A stretch of DNA of 48,957 nt from JAWKTM01 sp041399085 (GCA_041399085.1 JAWKTM010000056.1:1-48957), one strand, 5' to 3'; counted from the stretch's first letter, positions 1 to 8,527 are shown. Notes: generated by a model from the letters alone, not told the origin. A program made the numbers and translations.

Positions 1-1582
1 AAGTGAATCGTTTGATCGTGGCCGGTGACGCTTCGGGATTGATATTGCGTTGATAGATGTCACGCACCACGGCCGAGCTAATCATTAGCAGAAAGCTGTC
101 CATCGTCGACATCACCGCGGCGAACGGAGCGGCAATCAACAGCCCGGCAAGCCACGGCACGTTGGCGGCGGTCGTCACATACTTGGCCATCTCCGGCATG
201 ATCCGATCCGGCTCGGATTCCCAGCCGGGCAGCAACACGCGAGCACAACAGAAAATCACGACCAGGGGAAAGTAGATCAACGTGTAATAAATGGATACGG
301 TGAAAATTGCCCGACGCAGCGTCGCGGAATTCTGAAAGGCCATCAACCGAACCATGTTGCTCGGTTGCCCCGCGCCGGAAAATGTCCACATGAAAAAGAA
401 GGAGATGGCGAGACCGATAGGTAAGAACCCATCCTCGGAAGTGGCGTCCGGACCCGGTCCTACCAAATAAACGCCTTGCCGGCCAGCGCCTCGTTGATAG
501 CTCTTGGTGGATTCGACGGTCGGAGTTAATGAGATCCCAAAATCCGTCGGAGTGACTTGCTCTTTCGACGCGGGACTAGTTAGCTCGACGGCCGATATCA
601 GAGTTGGATCGGCATCCGCTCGTTCCACCGCCAGTGTGGCGACGGTTTCACCCGCTGGCAACAGTGATTTCTTCGACGTGCGAAAGACCCGCTGTGAGTC
701 GCCTTCGCCGATCACAAACCACGAGTTGATGGGAATCGTGAGCGTTTCGCTGGGCGCGGAAGCGGCCTCGATTCTTAGGTCCACAAAATTAGGCGGAGTA
801 AGCTGGCCCATTTTTTCGGTGGCTTGTCCCAACCCACCGATACTCCACAAAGCCAGCGGCAGCATTATCACCACGCCGCCTACCATCACAAATCCTTGCA
901 TCACGTCGGTCCACACCACGGCGCGAAAGCCACCATAGCTGGTATAAATCACGACCGTCACGGCGAACACAATCAAACATATGAGATAGCCCGGATTATC
1001 CGCCGCGCTGGAAAACAGGGGCAGAGCGGCTAGCACTGGCGTGGCAGCTTCCTTGGCCGTGGCAAACAAAGGCACATCGTCCAATAGCGTATTCAAGATG
1101 ACGCTGCCCCCTTTGAATTGGGCGATCAAATTGAACGACATGAAGAATACGATCAACAACGTGGCGATCAAACCGAACGTGGGGCTCTCGAAACGATCGC
1201 GCAGTACGTCCGGGATCGTGATCGCGCCGGTCTTGCGGGCGATCTGATTGATTCGTTTGCCTAACAATCCCATCGAGACAATCGGCACGATCATATAGCT
1301 GCCGATCCACAGCGCCACGATCCAGCCGTGCGTATAGACGAGCGCGGGAAAGCCGATGAAGCTGCCGCCGGATGAACTCGTCGCCGCGAACGTCAGCGCG
1401 AAGGCCCACATGCCGAGCGAACGGCTGCCGAGAAAATATTCGCTGAGGAACGATTTCGACTGGAGCAGACGGTTCGACGCCCAGGCCAACAGCATCACTC
1501 CGCACATGTAAATGGCGAAGGCAACAATGGCCGAATTCGCGCCGGCTTGTGCGAACAATAACGAAGAGAAGGCGTTACTCAT
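1..1582 (-). CDS. Sodium:solute symporter (SSS family), C-terminus beyond window
   Basis: The frame stays open from the ATG at 1582 to the left edge (about 527 codons), so the C-terminus is missing. The translation starts MSNAFSSLLFAQAG and then shows repeated hydrophobic segments. The stretch LGSRSLGMWAFALTFAATSS is the typical start of an SSS transporter (sodium-binding TM1 region), and SYGGFRAVVWTDVMQG near residue 230 is the hallmark SSS signature. A soluble insertion of roughly 120 residues sits between about residues 260 and 385, before the motif FMWTFSGAGQPSNMVRLMAF. Role by family: sodium-driven uptake of a small organic solute. Pairing with a YhdT-like protein recalls PanF, but the substrate cannot be read from sequence. 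The start overlaps the upstream YhdT-like gene by 8 bp, indicating translational coupling. Confidence 0.9.
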   Translation of the reverse strand, partial: MSNAFSSLLFAQAGANSAIVAFAIYMCGVMLLAWASNRLLQSKSFLSEYFLGSRSLGMWAFALTFAATSSSGGSFIGFPALVYTHGWIVALWIGSYMIVPIVSMGLLGKRINQIARKTGAITIPDVLRDRFESPTFGLIATLLIVFFMSFNLIAQFKGGSVILNTLLDDVPLFATAKEAATPVLAALPLFSSAADNPGYLICLIVFAVTVVIYTSYGGFRAVVWTDVMQGFVMVGGVVIMLPLALWSIGGLGQATEKMGQLTPPNFVDLRIEAASAPSETLTIPINSWFVIGEGDSQRVFRTSKKSLLPAGETVATLAVERADADPTLISAVELTSPASKEQVTPTDFGISLTPTVESTKSYQRGAGRQGVYLVGPGPDATSEDGFLPIGLAISFFFMWTFSGAGQPSNMVRLMAFQNSATLRRAIFTVSIYYTLIYFPLVVIFCCARVLLPGWESEPDRIMPEMAKYVTTAANVPWLAGLLIAAPFAAVMSTMDSFLLMISSAVVRDIYQRNINPEASPATIKRFT

Positions 1583-1976
1583 GGCCCGCCTCCCGCTCGT
1601 GTTGATGCCGTACTTGCTCGGCCAAGTCCTCGCCCTCGTGTGCTTCGCCCAAGTCATCGTTCTGCATGAAGAAGAAGCAGAACCAAACGGCGACCACGTC
1701 AACGACCACCCACGGCAGAAACACGCCGAAGAACGCCCAAGCCGGCATGCCCAGCCAGAGCGGCGTCGATGCCGGCTCGGTGCCCGGTTCGGCATAGCCA
1801 ACGATGTAGCACGTCGTGATCGACCAGATCAAAAAGATGGTGAACAGAATCACGATCACGAACAGTTCGCGCAGCGAATGCAGGTAGACCGGATCGTAGG
1901 GAGGCATGGATTCGCCGGAGCGATCCTCGCTCGAACGTTTCGCCGCGGAATCATGCGGCCGTTGGCTGTCTGTCAT
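1575..1976 (-). CDS. YhdT/DUF997-like small membrane protein
   Basis: A 133-residue protein with two hydrophobic segments (about residues 37-57 and 78-101). Between them is the pattern PLWLGMPAWAFFGVFLPW, which matches the YhdT/DUF997 family (short membrane proteins usually encoded just before an SSS symporter, such as yhdT-panF). The C-terminus is acidic and cytosolic-looking (DDLGEAHEGEDLAEQ). It is the first gene of a two-gene minus-strand operon and overlaps the symporter start by 8 bp. It is likely an accessory subunit or stability partner of the symporter; that role is inferred from gene pairing. Confidence 0.8.
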   Translation of the reverse strand: MTDSQRPHDSAAKRSSEDRSGESMPPYDPVYLHSLRELFVIVILFTIFLIWSITTCYIVGYAEPGTEPASTPLWLGMPAWAFFGVFLPWVVVDVVAVWFCFFFMQNDDLGEAHEGEDLAEQVRHQHEREAGHE

Positions 1977-2206
1977 GGAATTGTGTGGCGGGAAACAGAA
2001 GGAAGGCGAGTGGAAAGCGAATGTACCGTTTGGCGGGCGATGATCGCGATGGGAATCGGAGGCAGGTTATCGGAACTGGATGAACAAACGCGGTCCCCGA
2101 TTGTAGAGTTGTGTCGTGGCAAATTGCAACAATTGAAGCGCGGCTCGATTTCCAAGGGCTGACACAGCGCGAACGGACTCGCCGCGGCAACGTTGGTCGA
2201 CTCATC

Positions 2207-2797
2207 ATGGGAAAGGCGGTTAGGCGAATGGCGGATACGGCCAACGCAACGATGCGAAAGATCGTGACACGCGGATTAATTGCCGTGTTTCTGGTGGGTG
2301 TCGTCGTGACGATCATCGGCAACGCTTGGCTGGAGATCGAGAATTCAGGATTGAATCCGATCGCGCTTTCCATCCGCACGTTCGGAATGGCCACGATGCT
2401 CGCCGCCCTGTTTGGTTTTCTGCTCGCCAGCATGTCGGCTCGTATTTCGCTGCCGGGCATTTCGTTGGGCGGAAGCACGTTTCGTGACACGACGCTGGTC
2501 TTAAACGATCCGGCGGTCGGCGATCGCGACATCGCCAAGCTGGTCCGAATGTATCCCCGGCTGTCGATTCTGTCGTTGGAAGGAACGGGCATCACGGACG
2601 ACGCGCTCGCCCAGCTCGACGTTCTGCGGCGCCTGGAGCATCTCAACCTGCGAGGCACGCGCGTCTCGGATCTCGGCTTGGATCATCTGGAGACAATCGT
2701 CACGCTGCGGCGCGTTTTGCTGGGCGGCACGCGAGTGACGGATCGCGGCGTGGCACTGCTGCGAACGATGCTGCCGGACTGCGAGATCACGGAATGA
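2207..2797 (+). CDS. Membrane-anchored leucine-rich-repeat protein
   Basis: Taken from the ATG at 2207 (MGKAVRRMADTANATMRK). The frame is open upstream to a GTG at 2111, but that extension looks non-coding. Two hydrophobic segments follow (LIAVFLVGVVVTIIGNAWLE and MATMLAALFGFLLASM), then about 100 residues with three to four degenerate leucine-rich repeats of the type 'L..L.L.GT.ITDDAL..L', 'L.HLNLRGTRVSDLGLDHL' and 'LRRVLLGGTRVTDRGVALL'. This repeat style (GT-x-[IV]-[ST]-D) is common in planctomycete proteins. Function is unknown; a protein-protein interaction role at the membrane is inferred. It is divergent from the symporter operon. Confidence 0.7.
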   Translation: MGKAVRRMADTANATMRKIVTRGLIAVFLVGVVVTIIGNAWLEIENSGLNPIALSIRTFGMATMLAALFGFLLASMSARISLPGISLGGSTFRDTTLVLNDPAVGDRDIAKLVRMYPRLSILSLEGTGITDDALAQLDVLRRLEHLNLRGTRVSDLGLDHLETIVTLRRVLLGGTRVTDRGVALLRTMLPDCEITE

Positions 2798-2871
2798 AGG
2801 CCGGCCGGCCGATCAATGACTTGGCCGAACGGCACTCGCCCGACGATCTCCAAGCGATACTCGCTCGGCCA

Positions 2872-4458
2872 TTATCTCGCTCGCCAAAAGCCAGGAAAGA
2901 ACAGCACGAGCACGGCGAAAATCTCGAGCCGGCCGATCATCATCAACACGGTGAACAGAGCTTTGCTTAGTTGGCTGAAGTGGCCGTAGTTGCGAGTCGC
3001 GCCGATCGTGCCCAGGCCGGGTCCGATGTTGTTCAACGTGGCCGCCACGCCGCTGGCGCTGTCAATCAATTTGTGTCCCACGTCGCCGCCGGTCGATTCC
3101 CAAGTGGCATCGGGCTCGAGCGCCACGACGATCATCCAACTGAAAATGAAGATCGTTAGGATCAAACAGAAGTAGACCAAGATGCTGCGGCGCAGCTCCT
3201 GATCCTCGACCGGTTCGCCGCCCAATCGCAGCGGTCGGATGACCGACGGATGATACGACAACTCCACTTCCAGACGCAGAATCTTCAGAAACAAAATGTG
3301 GCGAATCACTTTGATGCCGCCACCCGTGCTTCCCGCGCATCCGCCGACGAACATCAGCAGAAACAACACGCCGCGGCCAAAATTGTTCCAGGCATCGAAG
3401 TCGTGCGTGCCGAATCCCGTGGTCGTGATTACCGACACCACCTGGAACAGGCCGTATCGCAAACCTTGGCCCAAGTTGATGAAATCGCCCCCCGAAACGC
3501 CGACCGCCAACACGACCAGCGTCGCGCCGCCAATAATCGACGCGTACACGCGCCACTCGACATCGCGGAACAAACGACCCGGTTGAAGCCGCACGAGCGC
3601 GAAGTACAGCAGCGTGAAATTCGAGCCAGCCAGCAGCATGAACAGCGTGACGGTGTATTCAATCGCCGGGCTGTCGAAGTGCCCGAGGCTGGCGTTGTAC
3701 GTGCTGAATCCGCCCGTGGCCATCGTGCCGAATGAATGGCAAAGTGCATCGAACGACGACATCCCAAACATCATCAACAACAACACCAACACGGCGTTCA
3801 GGGCGCAGTACACGCCGGCAAACGCCCACGCGGTGTGTTGCATCCGGGCCTCGGAGCCTTCCTTGCTCGGCCCTGGCATTTCGTTGCGCATCAAGGCTTT
3901 GCCGGCCGAACCTTGTCCCAGAATCACCACGAACAACACGATGATGCCCAGCCCGCCGAGAAAGTGCGTGCTGCTGCGCCAGAACAAGATGCAATGCGGA
4001 ATGACATGCGTGTTTTCCAAGTTGGAAATCACGGTTGCTCCGGTCGTGCTGAATCCCGACTGCGACTCGAACATCGCGTCGATCACCGTCATCCGCGGGC
4101 CGAATTCATGCGGATCGCTGGCCGACCCGAGCCGCGTACCGGCGAACAAGAAAGGCAAGGCGCCGAGCACGGTTGCTAACGTCCAACTCAACCCGACGAC
4201 CGCCATCGCCTCTTTGCGAAACAGCTTGGCGCTCTCACTGCCTCGGCCCAGTCGCAACAGCAGCAGCCCCACGACGCCGCAAACCGCCATGCTGCCGAGC
4301 AGACCGAAAAAGCCGCCCCATTCAAACTCGTCGGGACGAGCTTCCAAAGCTCGGCGATAACCGAGTTGCGGATAGGCCCACGGCAAACTGAAGATCATCG
4401 CCCCGCCAATCAACAGCGCGATGATCCCGAGCAACCGACAAACCAGACGCAAATTCAT
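2872..4458 (-). CDS. trkH: Potassium uptake protein TrkH
   Basis: A 528-residue polytopic membrane protein of TrkH/KtrB type. Selectivity-filter loops are visible: SQSGFSTTGATV (about residues 131-142), SFGTMATGGFSTYN, ITTTGFGTHDFD, and the fourth near NNIGPGLGTIG close to the C-terminus. The conserved FVGGCAGSTGGGIKV segment lies before the last helices. Length is usual for TrkH. The start at 4458 lies 3 nt after the trkA stop, so the two are co-transcribed: TrkH forms the K+ pore and TrkA gates it through nucleotide binding. It is the last gene of the three-gene minus-strand operon. Confidence 0.93.
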   Translation of the reverse strand: MNLRLVCRLLGIIALLIGGAMIFSLPWAYPQLGYRRALEARPDEFEWGGFFGLLGSMAVCGVVGLLLLRLGRGSESAKLFRKEAMAVVGLSWTLATVLGALPFLFAGTRLGSASDPHEFGPRMTVIDAMFESQSGFSTTGATVISNLENTHVIPHCILFWRSSTHFLGGLGIIVLFVVILGQGSAGKALMRNEMPGPSKEGSEARMQHTAWAFAGVYCALNAVLVLLLMMFGMSSFDALCHSFGTMATGGFSTYNASLGHFDSPAIEYTVTLFMLLAGSNFTLLYFALVRLQPGRLFRDVEWRVYASIIGGATLVVLAVGVSGGDFINLGQGLRYGLFQVVSVITTTGFGTHDFDAWNNFGRGVLFLLMFVGGCAGSTGGGIKVIRHILFLKILRLEVELSYHPSVIRPLRLGGEPVEDQELRRSILVYFCLILTIFIFSWMIVVALEPDATWESTGGDVGHKLIDSASGVAATLNNIGPGLGTIGATRNYGHFSQLSKALFTVLMMIGRLEIFAVLVLFFPGFWRAR

Positions 4459-4461
4459 GGC

Positions 4462-5808
4462 CTAACGCTCGTCCGACTCGAAGAGGGCAATCGCCGCTTT
4501 CGCCGCGGAATCGTCGATCAAGGCCACGACGGTATCGCCCGGTTGCAAGCGATCGTCGGCTGCCGGCACGCGAACGAAACTCTCGCGCATCACGGCGGCG
4601 ATCAAACAGGCGTCGGGCAACGGCAGCTTAGCCAGCACGTGTTCGGTGACCGGCGCGCCTTCCAGCACTTCGATCTCGTAAACGCCGATCCGACCGCCGG
4701 GCAGCGGCGTGCGCGTGACGACCGGGCCTTCGTTCAAGAAGCCGAGCACCTGGCGAGCCATCACGTCCCGTTCGCTCACGGCCAGATCAATCCCCAGCTT
4801 GCCAACCACGCTGGCATAGTCGGGACGGCCGACAATGGCCATGATCTTCTTCGCGCCGATCTCGCGAGCTTCGACGCCCGCCATGATGTTGTTCTCGTCG
4901 TCGCCGGTACAAGCCACGAAGACATCCGCGCTGCCGACGCGTTCCTCTTCCAACACGCTACGGCGAGTCGCGTCGGCTTGGACCACGGTCACGTGTTTCA
5001 AATGATGAGCCAGAAACTCGCACCGTTCGTGCGACTCGTCCATCAACAGCACGGCGAAGTGTTCGCTCTCTAAAGTGCGGGCCAAGTGATAACCGGTCTC
5101 GCCACCGCCCGCGATCACCACACCGACCTTGGGCGCGGTCGCGCGGCTGAACCAATCCTTCACTTGATCGATGTCGTCGCGGCGGCCGATCAACGTGATG
5201 CGATCACCGGCTTGCACCGAGTCCTCGGCCCCCGCGATCCAGACTCGGCCGGCCCGAGCGATCGAACCAATCCGCACGCGAGGCGGCAAGCCGAGCGAAC
5301 GCAGCGGCACGCCGGTGGCCGAAGTTTTCTCCCCGACCAACACTTCTTGCACTTCGAGCGCGCCGCGAGCAAAGTTCTCAACCACGACTTCGCCTGGATT
5401 GCGAATGCCGCGAGCCAACTCGCTGGCCGTGAGATGTTCGAGGCTCAATAGCCGATCGATGTTGAAGTGCCGCTGATAATCGAACGTGCTCAAGTCGCGA
5501 AACACCGGCGCGTACACCCGCGCGATCGTCCTCCGGGCTCCCATCGCCTTGGCCATGCTGGCCGCGACCAAATTGACTTCGTCGTCGCCGGTCACCGCCA
5601 AGCAAAGGTCGGCGCCCAACACGTCGGCTTGAAACAGCACGCTGCTTTGCGAAGCCGAGCCGACCATCGCTCGCACGTCCAGTTCTTCCTTGACCCGTCG
5701 CACATGTCGAGGATCGCTGTCCACGACCGTAACACTATGTCGATGCTGGCACAGCAACTCGGCGATCCAAGTTCCTACCGTGCCGGCGCCCAGCGTGAGG
5801 ATTCTCAT
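4462..5808 (-). CDS. trkA: Trk system potassium transporter TrkA
   Basis: A 448-residue peripheral regulator made of two RCK_N-RCK_C halves. The first Rossmann fold begins MRILTLGAGTVGTWIAELL (residues 1-19, GxGxxG) with acidic VVDSDP after beta-2. The second begins VGVVIAGGGETGYHLARTL about 230 residues later. TGDDEVNLVAA and TGDDENNIMAG are the matching NAD/ATP-site repeats. The frame is open upstream to 6012, but the start at 5808 is chosen because the nucleotide-binding motif begins exactly there and the ATG forms an ATGA overlap with the ferredoxin stop. The gene is followed 3 nt later by trkH. Confidence 0.93.
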   Translation of the reverse strand: MRILTLGAGTVGTWIAELLCQHRHSVTVVDSDPRHVRRVKEELDVRAMVGSASQSSVLFQADVLGADLCLAVTGDDEVNLVAASMAKAMGARRTIARVYAPVFRDLSTFDYQRHFNIDRLLSLEHLTASELARGIRNPGEVVVENFARGALEVQEVLVGEKTSATGVPLRSLGLPPRVRIGSIARAGRVWIAGAEDSVQAGDRITLIGRRDDIDQVKDWFSRATAPKVGVVIAGGGETGYHLARTLESEHFAVLLMDESHERCEFLAHHLKHVTVVQADATRRSVLEEERVGSADVFVACTGDDENNIMAGVEAREIGAKKIMAIVGRPDYASVVGKLGIDLAVSERDVMARQVLGFLNEGPVVTRTPLPGGRIGVYEIEVLEGAPVTEHVLAKLPLPDACLIAAVMRESFVRVPAADDRLQPGDTVVALIDDSAAKAAIALFESDER

Positions 5809-6188
5809 CCGTCTTGTTGTTCCTGATTCACAGGCTGCTCGGCGGCCGGCCAACCTTGTTTCGTGTTCAGCAGTTGGTCGGGAATCAGCAAATCCGGCAA
5901 CGTTTCGCCGCCGATGATCGTTTGCCGAACGATTCGCGGCACGTCCTCGGGACGCACGCGACCGTACCAAATGCCTTGCGGATAAATCACCACGGCCGGC
6001 CCCAATTCGCATTGATCCAAGCAGCCGGCCGAGTTGGCTCGCACCTGGGACTTCAGCCCGTGACGCTTCAATTCGTCCTTGAATAGCGACTTCAATCGCT
6101 CGCTGCCGTCTGGATCACAACAGTCCCGAGGATGGCCCGGCGGACGCTGATTGCCGCAGATGAATATGTGGTGCGTAAAAGCCGGCAT
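5805..6188 (-). CDS. Thioredoxin-fold [2Fe-2S] ferredoxin
   Basis: A 127-residue protein from the ATG at 6188 (MPAFTHHIFICGNQ). The frame is open further upstream without family similarity. It matches thioredoxin-like [2Fe-2S] ferredoxins: one cluster Cys at position 11, Cys23/Cys24 in PRDCC, and the C-x3-C pair in the GCLDQCELGP motif (about 56 and 60). The stretch VVIYPQGIWYGRVRPEDVP is also typical of the family. The C-terminal tail is Gln/Glu-rich. It is the first gene of the operon with trkA (4-bp overlap) and trkH. Linking a redox protein to a K+ uptake system is unusual; whether they are functionally connected is unknown. Confidence 0.87.
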   Translation of the reverse strand: MPAFTHHIFICGNQRPPGHPRDCCDPDGSERLKSLFKDELKRHGLKSQVRANSAGCLDQCELGPAVVIYPQGIWYGRVRPEDVPRIVRQTIIGGETLPDLLIPDQLLNTKQGWPAAEQPVNQEQQDG

Positions 6189-6330
6189 GGGTGCGGAGTT
6201 CGTGAGTTGGCGTGACAAGCTGCAAGTGTAATCCGACGCCCCGTCGGAAAGAGGCGAAATTGTAGAAACCACCGTCCGGCCCTCCAAGTGGGACGGCGCG
6301 GCTCGCAGTGACGACTTGACGACCAGCCTT
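6189..6330. other. Divergent intergenic region
   Basis: Together with the stretch to 6438 this separates the ferredoxin-trkA-trkH operon (minus) from the AI-2E permease gene (plus). No gene or riboswitch is recognised. The only clear signal is the sigma-54-type promoter at 6331, listed separately. Confidence 0.5.
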
Positions 6331-6346
6331 TGGCACTCGACTTGCT
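6331..6346 (+). promoter_or_regulatory. Predicted sigma-54 (-24/-12) promoter
   Basis: TGGCAC at 6331, a 5-nt spacer, then TTGCT ending at 6346. This matches the sigma-54 consensus TGGCAC-N5-TTGCW at every conserved position. It faces the AI-2E permease gene; the expected transcription start is near 6357, leaving a leader of about 80 nt. Transcription would then need an enhancer-binding activator. Confidence 0.6.
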
Positions 6347-6438
6347 TCCTGTGTGTCCGTCTTCGATGTCGCACCCAATCGGTGCGGCGTCGGTGGCGTT
6401 AATGGACTTCCCGATCAGCAACCCGTACGAGACTAACC

Positions 6439-7632
6439 ATGGCCGGTCCGACGTCGGTCGAATCGTTTCCGATCAATCAACAGATGATGTCCGGCGTCGT
6501 GCGTGGCGCTTCGGCTCAACCCCATTCGATCAAGGAAATTGACCTACGCACGGTCTCGCTGGTCGTGTTGGCTGTGATCGCGACGTTCGCCGCCATGTAC
6601 ATGGCTCGCGACGTACTGTTTCCGATTCTGTTGGCCGGAGTACTGGCCTTCCCGCTGTTGCCGCTCGTGCGAACGCTGGTGCGTTTGCGAGTGCCGCGAT
6701 TCGTCGCCGCCACGGCCATTTTGATCCTGGCTCTGACCACCGTGACGGTCGGCGCCATTCGACTGTTCGAGCCCGCGACGACGTGGGTGCAGGACGCTCC
6801 GCGGCAAATGCGCGAAGTGGAAACGAAGCTGCGAACGCTACGTGGACCTTGGCAGAGGTTTCAAGAGGCGTCGCGCAGCGTCGAGGAAATGACCGACTCG
6901 CCCGACGCCAGCAAACTGAAAGTGGAAGTCGCCGCCGAACCGCTCAGCGATCGCGTGATGTGGCTGACGCAGAAGCTGGCGATCGGGGCAGTTGTCACCG
7001 TCTGCTTGCTGTTCCTGCTGTTGGCGTTGGGAGACAACTTGGTCGACACGGTCGTCAACCTGCAAACCAGCGATGAATCGCGTAAGCACTGGCGGGGCGT
7101 GATGCATCGCGTCGAAACGATGATTTCGAACTATCTGCTTACCTATTCGATGATCAACGCTGGCTTGGGAACGATCATCGGATTGGGATTGTGGTGGATT
7201 GGGATGCCGAACCCGATGTTGTGGGGCGTGATGGCCGCGCTGCTGAACTTCATCCCGTATGCGGGCCTGTTCGCCGGAACGATCATCGTTACGCTGGTCG
7301 GCCTGCTCACGTTCGACTCGGCCAGCCACGCGCTGCTGGCCCCCGCGATTTACTTGGCGGCGAACGGCATCGAAGCGAACGCGGTGACGCCGATCTTGCT
7401 GGGGCGATCGATGTGTTTGAGCCCGATCATCATCTTCCTTTCGGTCGTCGTCTGGGGCTGGATGTGGGGCATCGGCGGAGCGTTGATTGCCGTGCCATTG
7501 TTGGTCGTGATAAAAGTGTTGTGCGACCATTTCCCGCCGCTATCGCATGTCGGCCGCATCCTCGGCTCGCGATCGACGGCCCGGCAGTCCGTTGGTTGGC
7601 TCCGCTGGCGCTGCCATGCGTCGTGCGATTAG
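6439..7632 (+). CDS. AI-2E family transporter (PerM/DUF20)
   Basis: A 397-residue integral membrane protein. Paired N-terminal helices (about residues 37-85) are followed by a soluble region (about 110-175), then a cluster of helices. The family signatures NYLLTYSMINAGLGTIIGLG, GVMAALLNFIPYAGLFAG and the closing GGALIAVPLLVVIKVLCDH are present. Family members export small molecules or ions; AI-2 export is proven for only a few. The last roughly 20 residues (RSTARQSVGW...CHASCD) lie past the family domain and run up to the repeat region, so the C-terminus may have been altered there. A sigma-54-type promoter lies about 90 bp upstream. Confidence 0.88.
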   Translation: MAGPTSVESFPINQQMMSGVVRGASAQPHSIKEIDLRTVSLVVLAVIATFAAMYMARDVLFPILLAGVLAFPLLPLVRTLVRLRVPRFVAATAILILALTTVTVGAIRLFEPATTWVQDAPRQMREVETKLRTLRGPWQRFQEASRSVEEMTDSPDASKLKVEVAAEPLSDRVMWLTQKLAIGAVVTVCLLFLLLALGDNLVDTVVNLQTSDESRKHWRGVMHRVETMISNYLLTYSMINAGLGTIIGLGLWWIGMPNPMLWGVMAALLNFIPYAGLFAGTIIVTLVGLLTFDSASHALLAPAIYLAANGIEANAVTPILLGRSMCLSPIIIFLSVVVWGWMWGIGGALIAVPLLVVIKVLCDHFPPLSHVGRILGSRSTARQSVGWLRWRCHASCD

Positions 7633-7650
7633 ACCCGTTATCTCACCGGG

Positions 7651-7749
7651 CAACGCGTGTTACCGGGCAACGCGCGTGTTACCGGGCAGCTTGCGCTGCT
7701 CCGCTCCTATAGGAGCGGTAGTGCCAGCACTCCGGTGTCTGGCGACGAG
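7651..7749 (+). repeat. Palindromic repeat family A, copy 1
   Basis: Starts with 'cgcgtgttaccgggca' (doubled) and contains the perfect 18-bp palindrome CCGCTCCTATAGGAGCGG at 7701-7718. Ends with a small hairpin (AGTGC..GCACT) and 'tccggtgtctggcgacgag'. Three further copies follow within 900 bp. Confidence 0.85.
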
Positions 7750-7781
7750 AGTCCGGCAGCAACGAACGTTGAAATACGGTC

Positions 7782-8020
7782 GAATTGCCCATTCCCAAAA
7801 CTCGGAACGACCGAAACGACATCGAATCGACCATTCCAAAAACTCGGAACGACCGAAACGACGACGAATCGACCATTCCCAAAACTCGCAACAAGCAAAT
7901 CATCGTCGAATTGGGCATTCCGAAAACTTGGAAGCCAAAACACGGCCGAATCGCCCGTTCCGAAAACTCGGAATGGCCAAACCAACGTCGATTTAGGCAT
8001 TCCGAAAACTCGGAAAAGCC
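7782..8020 (+). repeat. 42-bp imperfect tandem repeat array (about 5.7 units)
   Basis: Units begin 'gaat(t/c)g.ccattcc.aaaactcgga'. Units 1-3 and 5 are 42 bp, unit 4 is 40 bp, and the last is partial. The first half of each unit is well kept (..ATTCC-AAAACTCGGAA..) and the second half varies. Forty-two bp is 14 codons, but the 40-bp unit breaks any frame, so the array does not look coding. It is flanked on both sides by family A palindromes. Confidence 0.85.
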
Positions 8021-8026
8021 GCCCCA

Positions 8027-8111
8027 CGCGTGTTACCGGGCAGCTTGCGAACTCCGCTCCCATAGGAGCGGTAGTGCGCGGCACTCCGGTGTCTGGCGAC
8101 GAGGTCCGCGC
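8027..8111 (+). repeat. Palindromic repeat family A, copy 2
   Basis: Same element as at 7651, with the core CCGCTCC-CATA-GGAGCGG at 8054-8071 and the tail 'actccggtgtctggcgacgag'. Confidence 0.85.
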
Positions 8112-8130
8112 GCTGGCGGTCTCACCCCCG

Positions 8131-8202
8131 CAGTTTGACCCCGCTCTCCCGGCGATGCGAGAGACCTGCGGTCAGTATTTCGGCGAGGTCGGAGACCTGC
8201 GG
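8131..8202 (+). repeat. Palindromic repeat family B, copy 1 (decayed)
   Basis: Contains 'gagacctgcggtcagtattt' and 'cggcgaggtcggagacctgc'. The left arm of the hairpin is partly degraded compared with the copy at 8325. A third copy lies 27 kb away, near 35.75 kb. Confidence 0.75.
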
Positions 8203-8205
8203 GCC

Positions 8206-8300
8206 CGTGTTACCGGGCAACGCCTTGCCGGCAGCGGCTGCTCCGCTCCCATAGAGCGGTAGTGCCGAGCACTCCGGTGTCCGGCGACGAGGTCCGCGCG
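8206..8300 (+). repeat. Palindromic repeat family A, copy 3
   Basis: Begins 'cgtgttaccgggcaacgc'. The core palindrome has lost one base (CCGCTCCCATAGAGCGG). The tail 'gagcactccggtgtccggcg' is retained. Confidence 0.82.
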
Positions 8301-8324
8301 CTGTGCGAGGTCTCCCGACCCCCA

Positions 8325-8410
8325 CACGCTTGACCGCAGGTCTCCCGGCGATGCGAGGAGACCTGCGGTCAGTGATTTCGGCGAGGTCGAGAGACCTGCG
8401 CCGAGCGCGT
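8325..8410 (+). repeat. Palindromic repeat family B, copy 2
   Basis: A perfect 15-bp inverted repeat: TGACCGCAGGTCTCC at 8331-8345 pairs with 8357-8371 across an 11-nt loop. It is followed by 'gatttcggcgaggtcg' and a third 'gagacctgcg' half-site. Confidence 0.85.
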
Positions 8411-8508
8411 TCGTGTTACCGGGCAACGCGTGTTACCGGGCAGCTTGCGCTGCTCCGCTCCTATAGGAGCGGTAGTGCGCGAGCACTCCGGTGTCTGGCG
8501 ACGAGGTC
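8411..8508 (+). repeat. Palindromic repeat family A, copy 4
   Basis: Nearly identical to copy 1, including the doubled 'gtgttaccgggca' head, the perfect 18-bp palindrome and the AGTGC-gcga-GCACT hairpin. It ends about 20 bp before the stop of the PSD1 gene on the other strand. Confidence 0.85.
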
Positions 8509-8527
8509 CCGCCGAGCCGCCAATAAA

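Noticed and set aside
7782..8020. 42-bp array read as a coding repeat (14-residue units)
   Set aside because: One unit is 40 bp and breaks the frame; no start or RBS is associated, and all frames end soon after.
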